This document shows, one piece after another, positions 1 through 4,689 of a stretch of DNA of 20,266 bases (positions are counted from its first letter, which is position 1; every line of letters begins with the position of its first letter). This DNA is from a virus. The notes beneath the pieces are model-generated. The model had not been told where the DNA came from and searched no databases. It saw nothing but the letters and a program-made list of their open reading frames with translations. The stretch lies in the IMG/VR virus record IMGVR_UViG_3300047322_000009, positions 1-20,266 of that record. One strand, 5' to 3'. The translations under genes and the position numbers were made by a program.

Positions 1-74
1 CAGGTCAGAGGCTTGTACTCATCCGCTGTAGCGCCGTAGGCGTGTAGAAGCGCTACGCGCCTGTCTGAGGGCAT
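1..74 (-). CDS. Partial hypothetical protein, 5' end only (runs off the left edge)
   Basis: An ATG at 74-72 opens a frame that stays open to the window edge, giving 24 codons that begin MPSDRRVALLHAYGATADEY. I do not recognise the family. A GGGG stretch in the 3' arm of the hairpin at 80-112, seven bases before the ATG, could serve as ribosome binding site. It has the same strand and order as the genes before it. A contained 7-bp inverted repeat (GTAGCGC at 28-34, GCGCTAC at 50-56) is probably incidental. The fragment is short, so an open frame by chance remains quite possible. Confidence 0.4.
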   Translation of the reverse strand, partial: MPSDRRVALLHAYGATADEYKPLT

Positions 75-75
75 G

Positions 76-112
76 CGAAAGCCCCACCGGTCCACGGGGG
101 TCCGATGGGGCT
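76..112 (-). terminator. Stem-loop with short T run, probable terminator
   Basis: In the minus-strand transcript a 14-bp stem (arms at 99-112 and 80-93, one A-A mismatch and one G-U pair) closes on a 5-base loop and is followed by TTTC (79-76). It lies 21 bases after the stop codon of the small Cys/His gene. The T run is short, so it may be a weak terminator. It also sits directly upstream of the candidate start codon at 74. Confidence 0.6.
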
Positions 113-133
113 GGAAGGCTGCGAGAGGGCCGC

Positions 134-340
134 TCAGCGGTTCTGAGAGCGCAGCGCACGGACCAGCGATAGCCAGCCTTGACGCGAGTACGCCTCAACC
201 ACGATGGGCAGATGCCGCGCGCAGCAGAACGAGACATCCGCAGGGCTCTCAGTCTGCGGCTGCACTACGAATGAGACAGGCCCAGGTTCCGGCGCGTGCT
301 CGTCGGCGCATCCCTTGCAGTTCTGATGTTCGTCACTCAT
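134..340 (-). CDS. Small Cys/His (zinc-ribbon-like) protein, 68 residues
   Basis: I chose the ATG at 340 because GGGAGAG lies a few bases before it. A further upstream ATG at 373 falls inside a hairpin loop. The protein begins MSDEHQNCKGC and carries a CxxC pair (C8, C11) plus C40xxH43 in the stretch FCCARHLP, a plausible four-ligand zinc site. Small proteins with a C..HLP ending are common in Streptomyces and their phages, usually without known function. The C-terminal third is a basic helix (WLSLVRALRSQNR). It follows the 404-residue gene, and the 62-base gap between them contains a strong hairpin. Function is unknown; nucleic-acid or protein binding is only a guess from the metal site. Confidence 0.7.
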   Translation of the reverse strand: MSDEHQNCKGCADEHAPEPGPVSFVVQPQTESPADVSFCCARHLPIVVEAYSRQGWLSLVRALRSQNR

Positions 341-359
341 GGTCTCTCCCAACGGGAAT

Positions 360-388
360 GGGGCCCCAGGCATGTTGCCCAGGGCCCC
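360..388 (-). terminator. GC-rich stem-loop between the 404-residue gene and the small Cys/His gene
   Basis: A 13-bp stem pairs 376-388 with 360-372 around a 3-base loop. In the minus-strand RNA two positions are G-U pairs, which would be mismatches in plus-strand RNA, so the structure favours leftward transcription. No T run follows. It could be a T-less terminator of the sort seen in actinobacteria, a processing site, or a control element for the gene starting 20 bases further on. Confidence 0.45.
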
Positions 389-402
389 CCACTTGGTGTG
401 TC

Positions 403-1617
403 TTACAGGGTGGCAGTGATCATGGCCTTGACTGCCGCGTAAAGCTCCTCAAGCTCAGCGCGCACGGCTTCTTTGGTCTCGTCGCTGGCGTGCTCAAAGT
501 CCTCGGGCTTGGCCTTGACTACGTCCCGCTTGAGCTTCTGGACGAACGAGCGCACGCGGACATCCGGCGACTCAGCCTCAGTGGTCTCCTCGGTCTCCTC
601 GGTCTCCTCGGTCTCCTCGGGCGTGCCCGCTCCCCCGGACGTCAGAGCCTTTTTCGCGTGGTACAGCTCGCGCTGAAGCTCACCGTGCCCCTTGAGCTGC
701 GTACCGTACGTGTCAGCGATGAACTCCGAGACGCTGACATCCTCGGGCTTGGCCTCAAGTGCCTTGGCGTAGCGCTTCTGCTCTTCAGTGTCACTGTCCA
801 GCGACCGGAGGTACTGCGCCCGGACGTCAGAGCGCTGGTGCTGCACGGCACGCTGAAGCTTCTTCAGAGCCTCCTCTGTGTCGTAGTCCTGCTCGAACCC
901 CTCCCCTGCCTTGGCGTACAGCGCGCGAGCCGCTTCCTTGGCTGCATGCGAGGTGCCGAGGATGTCAGGGTTGTTGTCCTTGTTGGGGATACGGCGCCAC
1001 ATGTCCAGCATGATCGAGGCAACGTCCTTGGCAAGGTCACTGGTCTTCAGGTGAAGGTTCACACCCTCGGCCACCCGAACGGCGCCATCGGCGATCAGTT
1101 CCGTGACCCCGTTGTAGATGCTGTAGTCCTTGGGGTCGACCGTGCTGACCTCAGCCTTGGGCTTGGCCTTGGCCTTGGGCTCGGGCTTGGGCTGCGCGGC
1201 AGCAGCCTGTCGGAAGTCCTGTCCAGCCTTGGCCTTGTACCCCGCCCACGTCTTACCCTCGGGCGTCTTGCCCCCGCGAGGCAGGGACGAGATGAGGGCC
1301 TTGGTCTCCTTGTCCAGTTCCGCGAGCCCCTCAGCGTTCTCAGCCTCAGCGAGCGAACGGGCACGCTCGATGTTGGCGCTGATCTGCTCCATGGTGGTCT
1401 GTTCGGGGGTCTGCTCCACCGTCTCAGTGGTCGTGTCGTTGCTCTCAGTCACGGTCTCTCCCTCGTTCTTTTCAATCCAGATCAGGCACTTTTTGCAGGA
1501 CACCGGGGCGTCAGTGCCCTTGAATCCTGCATCGCCCTGCCATGGGTTACAGGCGGGAGACGAGACCTGGTCACCGGGCGTGTAGTGGACCTTACCGCCG
1601 TTCTTGACCACGTTCAC
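403..1617 (-). CDS. Hypothetical protein with N-terminal zinc-ribbon-like segment, 404 residues
   Basis: Starts at GTG 1617 with GGAGGG eight bases upstream, about 30 bases after the predicted transcription start of the promoter at 1656-1685. Residues 1-50 look like a small metal-binding module (H11, C23, C41xxC44) of the kind seen as stand-alone short proteins in Streptomyces and its phages. Residues 56-404 are mostly charged helix. They include a Pro/Ala/Lys/Glu linker (about 142-155), a central alpha-helical region and an acidic EET repeat near residue 335. A second strong ribosome binding site (GAGGGAG) precedes an in-frame GTG at 1452, so a 349-residue short form is possible. I do not recognise the main domain. 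It lies after the lysis and kinase genes in its own transcription unit, so it is unlikely to be a core virion part; that is inference. Confidence 0.75.
   Translation of the reverse strand: MNVVKNGGKVHYTPGDQVSSPACNPWQGDAGFKGTDAPVSCKKCLIWIEKNEGETVTESNDTTTETVEQTPEQTTMEQISANIERARSLAEAENAEGLAELDKETKALISSLPRGGKTPEGKTWAGYKAKAGQDFRQAAAAQPKPEPKAKAKPKAEVSTVDPKDYSIYNGVTELIADGAVRVAEGVNLHLKTSDLAKDVASIMLDMWRRIPNKDNNPDILGTSHAAKEAARALYAKAGEGFEQDYDTEEALKKLQRAVQHQRSDVRAQYLRSLDSDTEEQKRYAKALEAKPEDVSVSEFIADTYGTQLKGHGELQRELYHAKKALTSGGAGTPEETEETEETEETTEAESPDVRVRSFVQKLKRDVVKAKPEDFEHASDETKEAVRAELEELYAAVKAMITATL
583..618 (-). repeat. Four tandem 9-bp repeats coding for Glu-Glu-Thr
   Basis: Four exact copies of GGTCTCCTC (plus strand) follow one another within the 404-residue gene and encode an acidic Glu/Thr run. 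Such a repeat can change copy number by slippage without breaking the frame. Confidence 0.9.
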
Positions 1618-1655
1618 TGTCTCGTCCCTCCGCTGTAGTTGACCTTACAGAGAGG

Positions 1656-1685
1656 ACTCTAGCGGGTCCCGAAATCAACTGTCAA
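1656..1685 (-). promoter_or_regulatory. Sigma70-type promoter for the leftmost transcription unit
   Basis: Read on the minus strand there is TTGACA (1685-1680), an 18-base spacer and TAGAGT (1661-1656). Transcription would start near 1648 and reach the GTG at 1617. It sits just after a strong intrinsic terminator (1720-1759) and touches a 24-bp palindrome (1687-1710) on its upstream side. It is the best promoter match I found in the window. Confidence 0.65.
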
Positions 1686-1686
1686 A

Positions 1687-1710
1687 CCACATACGAAAGT
1701 TCGTAGGTGG
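1687..1710. promoter_or_regulatory. Palindromic operator-like site, copy 1 (promoter-proximal)
   Basis: The core TACGAAAGTTCGTA is at 1692-1705, flanked by CCAC on the left and GTGG on the right, giving an imperfect 24-bp dyad. One base separates it from the -35 box of the promoter at 1656-1685. A protein bound here could block or recruit RNA polymerase. It is one of five copies in the window. Confidence 0.65.
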
Positions 1711-1719
1711 AGAACGCAG

Positions 1720-1759
1720 AAAAGCCCCTGACCTGCGGTTATGTCCGCAAGCCAGGGGC
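1720..1759 (-). terminator. Intrinsic terminator after the dNMP kinase gene
   Basis: A 15-bp stem (arms 1745-1759 and 1724-1738, two G-U pairs in minus-strand RNA) closes on a 6-base loop and is followed by TTTT at 1723-1720. It begins six bases past the kinase stop codon and separates the virion/lysis operon from the leftmost unit. Confidence 0.88.
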
Positions 1760-1765
1760 CGAGTG

Positions 1766-2314
1766 CTACAGGTTGTCAAGGATGGCAGCGTGTAGCTGAG
1801 CAACCGTGCCGTTGTTATGGATCGTGACGTCAGCGGCGTACCCATCTAGGGCCGTTTCGCTGGAATGCTGGGCAGCGCTACCGGTCATGATCTCGGGCCG
1901 GACGATCCGCACCAGCTTGAAACCACGGGCGCGCAACATGCGAGCCTCGTTCTCGTACCGGACGTCAGTGACAACAACCGGGATGTTCCACCGTTCCGCG
2001 TTGTGGACCTTGCGGCCGAGTGCGCTGGTCCAGTAGTCCTCATCGAACTCACGCTGAGTCTGGCCGATGCTCTGAAGCAACCGGCGCACCTCGGGGTACG
2101 TGTCCTTTGCGTATTCCCAACCCACGTCAGCGATAAGGGCCGTGAGCCTCACAGTGACCCCGTAGCCCGTGGGGACGTAGGGGTTGATGCTCAGCGCCAT
2201 CTCTTTCAGCGGATCGGCGAACGCGAGCCGGACGTAAGCGCGGGTGCGTACCAGGTGCAGCGCTGCCGTGTCCTTGCCCGAACGCGCCTTGCCGATTAGC
2301 CCGATGTTGTGCAA
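1766..2314 (-). CDS. Deoxynucleoside monophosphate kinase-like P-loop protein
   Basis: The 182-residue product begins MHNIGLIGKARSGKD, with a Walker A loop of the GxxxxGKD type at residues 8-15 that is characteristic of phage dNMP kinases (T4 gp1-like and relatives). A later TDVRYENEA stretch (about residue 118-126) is also typical of this group. Such enzymes phosphorylate dNMPs to dNDPs in the cytoplasm and raise the nucleotide supply for phage DNA synthesis. The start is TTG at 2314. GGAG lies five bases upstream but is buried in a 10-bp hairpin (2318-2343). The gene follows the lysis cassette and ends in a strong terminator. Placing a nucleotide-metabolism gene after lysis genes is unusual but occurs in actinophages. 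An AAA-family adenylate-kinase-like protein of other specificity cannot be excluded. Confidence 0.85.
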   Translation of the reverse strand: MHNIGLIGKARSGKDTAALHLVRTRAYVRLAFADPLKEMALSINPYVPTGYGVTVRLTALIADVGWEYAKDTYPEVRRLLQSIGQTQREFDEDYWTSALGRKVHNAERWNIPVVVTDVRYENEARMLRARGFKLVRIVRPEIMTGSAAQHSSETALDGYAADVTIHNNGTVAQLHAAILDNL

Positions 2315-2317
2315 GAG

Positions 2318-2343
2318 CCCTCCCAGGTTGGTTCCTGGGAAGG
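2318..2343 (-). promoter_or_regulatory. Hairpin covering the ribosome binding site of the dNMP kinase gene
   Basis: In minus-strand RNA CCTTCCCAGG (2343-2334) pairs with CCTGGGAGGG (2327-2318), a 10-bp stem with one G-U pair and a 6-base loop. The 3' arm contains the only good Shine-Dalgarno sequence (GGAG, 2323-2320) for the TTG start at 2314. This would lower kinase translation unless the stem is opened. It lacks a T run, so a plain terminator is less likely. Confidence 0.6.
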
Positions 2344-2363
2344 GTCTAGCGACTCGAACGCAG

Positions 2364-2543
2364 TTACGCGCCGAAATACAGCTCTAGAAACGACTTGACC
2401 TCAGCGGTTGGGAAGTCGGGGGCGAATCGCGAGACGAGCGGCAGGGCCACGATGACGGCCGAAGCTATCTTGCGCCGATGGGCGACGGCCCAGTAATACG
2501 CCTCGCGTACCTTGGAAGGGTTGTCCGCAGAATGGGTTCCCAT
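2364..2543 (-). CDS. Small membrane protein in the lysis cassette, 59 residues
   Basis: An ATG at 2543 follows GAGGAA and opens a 59-codon frame ending in TAA at 2364. The protein begins MGTHSADNPSKVREAYYWAV. Residues 26-41 (KIASAVIVALPLVSRF) form one short hydrophobic segment preceded by HRRK, so the N terminus should stay inside by the positive-inside rule. The rest is mildly charged and ends ELYFGA. It lies directly after the XhlA-like holin candidate, separated by a large hairpin. Position, size and a single membrane span suggest a second holin, antiholin or other lysis helper. That role is inferred from context only; I recognise no family. Confidence 0.65.
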   Translation of the reverse strand: MGTHSADNPSKVREAYYWAVAHRRKIASAVIVALPLVSRFAPDFPTAEVKSFLELYFGA

Positions 2544-2575
2544 ATTTCCTCACTCACAGTAATGATCTTGGTCCG

Positions 2576-2625
2576 AGCCGGCACGGGGTGTACCCGAACA
2601 AAATAGGACACACCCGACACCGGCT
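2576..2625 (-). promoter_or_regulatory. Long G-U-rich RNA stem-loop between the two lysis membrane genes
   Basis: In the minus-strand transcript 2625-2606 pairs with 2595-2576 over 20 positions, with one C-C mismatch, five G-U pairs and a 10-base loop. The G-U pairs would be A-C mismatches in plus-strand RNA, so the structure belongs to the leftward message. No T run follows, so it may be a weak terminator, an RNase processing site or an expression-ratio control rather than a classic terminator. Confidence 0.55.
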
Positions 2626-2637
2626 TATCACTTAGCG

Positions 2638-2874
2638 CTACTTCAGCGCAGTGAAGATGGTTACGCCTGCACTCGCAACGGCACCCAGCGCAGCAACAGG
2701 AACGGAGTACTTCCAGCGCTCAACGCTGCGTATCCGGTCCTCATGGTCGTCTAGCGTCTTGCTGACTTCCTGATTGGACTGAACGAGCGACCGGACGTCA
2801 TCGCGCAGACCAACAATCTGGTCATAAATCTCGCGCGCAGAGATGGTCACTCCTAGTGGGTCTTGCTCCGACAC
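2638..2874 (-). CDS. Holin candidate, XhlA-like (coiled coil plus C-terminal membrane span)
   Basis: The 78-residue protein has a soluble, charged N-terminal two thirds with a likely coiled coil (about residues 14-52, IYDQIVGLRDDVRSLVQSNQ onward). One hydrophobic segment follows near the end (about 57-77, VPVAALGAVASAGVTIFTAL). This is the arrangement of XhlA-type proteins, which act with endolysins in membrane permeabilisation. It starts at GTG 2874 after a GGGGG stretch, 11 bases past the endolysin stop codon, so the two are co-expressed. A holin role is the natural reading from context, but small coiled-coil membrane proteins can also be antiholins. Confidence 0.75.
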   Translation of the reverse strand: MSEQDPLGVTISAREIYDQIVGLRDDVRSLVQSNQEVSKTLDDHEDRIRSVERWKYSVPVAALGAVASAGVTIFTALK

Positions 2875-2885
2875 AACAACCCCCG

Positions 2886-3782
2886 TTACGCCACGACGTG
2901 AAAACCGTGAGCGTTACCCAGCTTGGTCAGCGACACGAAACCGGGAATGCCGTCAGCGTCCGCACCGCTGAACTTGAGCTTCAGTTGCCACTTGCGGTAA
3001 GCGGCGATCGTGCTAGTGCCCCAACTCCCATCGCTGGCATAAGCCTTGGCTAGGTAGCCCTCGGCCCGTAGCGCAGCCTCGACGAGCTTGACCCCAGCGG
3101 CGTACGTCTGATGGCCCTGCGAGGCGCCCGGATCGGTCTTGGCAGCACGCACGAGCGCAGACAGATCAACGGTTGGCTTGCTCGCTGGCTTAGGGGCAGG
3201 CTTAGGCGCAACAGGAGCAGCCGCGAACAGCGCCGTCTTGCTGATCGCCCCGGGGTCCCAATGATCGTTACCAGGCACGTTGCAATGCCCGTAGTGGCCA
3301 CCCTTGTTGGTCCACACGTCACGCGAACGACTCGCCGCAGGATCGCCGTACTTGGTCGCAAGGGAACCCATGGGGAAGACGTCCGGCACACCCCAACTGC
3401 GGATAGCAGCCATGAGCGCGCGGAAGTTCGGACCAGGCTTCCAGTAGCCAGTGAACGGCGTACCAGCGCGGGCAAGAACCTCGATCTGAATGCAGACCAG
3501 GCCCGTGCGGTTCGTGCGCGTAGCACCATCGTTCTTCAGCGCTCGCGCCGACTGGTTAAGCGGACCGTACTGCCCGATCCTGTCCGTGGTCGGGTCGTAA
3601 AGAATGTGCGGTTCGTAGGATGCAGTGCTCAGATACCTCCCCACAGCGTCGAACGCAGCGTTACCGGCGCCCGATTCGGTCGTATGCCAGACCACGCGCG
3701 GGGGTTTACCGGGGGTGTCCATCGCCCCGCCGATGCTGCCCGAGCCGAGACGCTCAGCGCCCGGAATCCATGCGGTACCCAA
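2886..3782 (-). CDS. Endolysin: N-acetylmuramoyl-L-alanine amidase with peptidoglycan-binding domain
   Basis: I place the start at TTG 3782, where AGAGAGG lies eight bases upstream; the upstream in-frame ATG at 3839 lacks one. The 298-residue enzyme has an Amidase_2/PGRP-like domain (about 1-185). Candidate zinc ligands and catalytic residues are H33 in VVWHTTESG, H166 in GHYGHCNVPG, and H174 and D176 in NDHWDPG. A Pro/Ala/Lys linker (about 190-204) leads to a C-terminal peptidoglycan-binding repeat (about 225-293, with GSWGTSTIAAYRKWQ and SGADADGIPG). It cuts the amide bond between muramic acid and the stem peptide. No signal peptide is visible, so it needs the holin. It follows tail genes and an operator-like palindrome. 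Confidence 0.92.
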   Translation of the reverse strand: MGTAWIPGAERLGSGSIGGAMDTPGKPPRVVWHTTESGAGNAAFDAVGRYLSTASYEPHILYDPTTDRIGQYGPLNQSARALKNDGATRTNRTGLVCIQIEVLARAGTPFTGYWKPGPNFRALMAAIRSWGVPDVFPMGSLATKYGDPAASRSRDVWTNKGGHYGHCNVPGNDHWDPGAISKTALFAAAPVAPKPAPKPASKPTVDLSALVRAAKTDPGASQGHQTYAAGVKLVEAALRAEGYLAKAYASDGSWGTSTIAAYRKWQLKLKFSGADADGIPGFVSLTKLGNAHGFHVVA

Positions 3783-3835
3783 TGTGTTTGCCTCTCTATG
3801 AAAGCGGGCCGAGGCAGCGTGAAGCATGCCCCGAC

Positions 3836-3858
3836 CCACCTACGAATTTTCGTACCTG
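3836..3858. promoter_or_regulatory. Palindromic operator-like site, copy 2 (before the lysis cassette)
   Basis: Core TACGAATTTTCGTA at 3841-3854 has CCACC on its left; the right flank is CCTG instead of the usual GGTGG. It lies in the 77-base gap between the last tail-region gene (stop at 3860) and the endolysin start at 3782. I see no convincing promoter beside it. Confidence 0.6.
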
Positions 3859-3859
3859 C

Positions 3860-4138
3860 TCAGACAGCGTGACGCGAGACGCTAACCGACTGCTTGACGT
3901 AGACATTGGTCCAACCGTCAGCCACTAGGCCATCGATGATGGGGCCTAGCCAACCCTCAAAGTCAGCGTCAGTCGGCATAGGTAGCCCGTCATCAACCGC
4001 GTTCAGGGTGACGTCAACGTTCGCACCAACGCGTGTTCCCTCGGCGGACGTCCGGGAGCAAGTGATATGTACCGTCGCTGCCCCCGTGTCGCTGTAATTG
4101 AAGTCAGGGGTACTAGGGTCGGTCCAAGTTAGTGGCAA
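3860..4138 (-). CDS. Unknown protein at the end of the tail module, 92 residues
   Basis: The frame is open from 4234, but the part above 4138 overlaps the end of the preceding gene and has no ribosome binding site. A TTG at 4138 follows AAAGGTGA at good spacing, so I choose it. The protein begins MPLTWTDPSTPDFNYSDTGA and ends in YVKQSVSVSRHAV. It looks like a compact mixed alpha/beta domain: beta strands near TVHITCSR, a helix near DADFEGWLGPIIDGLVADGW, then a final strand. No signal peptide or membrane span is seen. Position right after the fibre-like gene suggests a tail accessory or a chaperone-like partner, but this is inferred from order alone. Confidence 0.7.
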   Translation of the reverse strand: MPLTWTDPSTPDFNYSDTGAATVHITCSRTSAEGTRVGANVDVTLNAVDDGLPMPTDADFEGWLGPIIDGLVADGWTNVYVKQSVSVSRHAV

Positions 4139-4155
4139 GGTTTCACCTTTCAGAG

Positions 4156-4680
4156 TTACGCGAGTCGCTTGACTTCCATGTACGAGCCAGCGCCCATGCG
4201 CGTTATGTCGACGCCGCTCGTCGCCTGCGCCCACTGAAGAGCGAGCGTTCCGGCCGTAGAGCCCGTGGTAACAATGGCGTCTTCAATGGCAAAGCACTGG
4301 TTACTGCTGCTGTCTCGGGTGCCGTAGGTCGATGGCGTGCTGTAGAGATGCACACCAAATCGACCCTGACCACCGGACGTAACAGACAGAATCTGCCCCT
4401 GGTCAGCACCCAGACATGAGCGGTTGCCGGTTACGCCGCTCGGTACACGCCACTGAGTCTTCAGGCGACATGCGTTCGTTGCGGCGTAGTGCAGGTACAT
4501 GGTCACGTGGTAAACGGCGTTTGCTAGTAGCGGCGCCACTAGGTCAGCGTCGTCAGCGAGGGTGGTGGTTGACACCCTGTCTTCACTTACCGCCTTCCAA
4601 TACGTCTGCGGCAACATCATGTTGAGCGCGTCAGCCGTAATGTCCTGCCCCGGATTCCAAACCGGGAAAGTGTCAGTCAT
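4156..4680 (-). CDS. Fibre-like minor tail protein, 174 residues
   Basis: Starts at ATG 4680 with GAGAGGA just upstream, nine bases after the giant tail protein stops. The N-terminal stretch (FPVWNPGQDITADALNMMLP) is the short attachment-type motif seen in actinophage minor tail and head-fibre proteins. The remainder is beta-rich with a C-terminal jelly-roll-like section (GTLALQWAQATSG, GAGSYMEVKRLA). Proteins of this type decorate the tail tip and can bind host surface sugars. Only one such small fibre is present, so it may work with the lectin-like domains of the preceding protein. The exact role, and which one recognises the receptor, cannot be told from sequence. Confidence 0.7.
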   Translation of the reverse strand: MTDTFPVWNPGQDITADALNMMLPQTYWKAVSEDRVSTTTLADDADLVAPLLANAVYHVTMYLHYAATNACRLKTQWRVPSGVTGNRSCLGADQGQILSVTSGGQGRFGVHLYSTPSTYGTRDSSSNQCFAIEDAIVTTGSTAGTLALQWAQATSGVDITRMGAGSYMEVKRLA

Positions 4681-4689
4681 GTGTTCCTC

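Noticed and set aside
73-1638. Long 521-codon open frame on the plus strand
   Set aside because: It lies opposite the 404-residue gene and the small Cys/His gene, both of which have ribosome binding sites and protein-like composition. Its product is a Leu/Gly/Arg-rich run typical of an antisense shadow in GC-rich DNA, with low-complexity stretches mirroring the acidic repeats.
3795-3823. TTCACG-17-CATAGA as a promoter for the endolysin next to palindrome copy 2
   Set aside because: The -10 match is poor, and transcription would start after the ribosome binding site of the endolysin, leaving it untranslatable.
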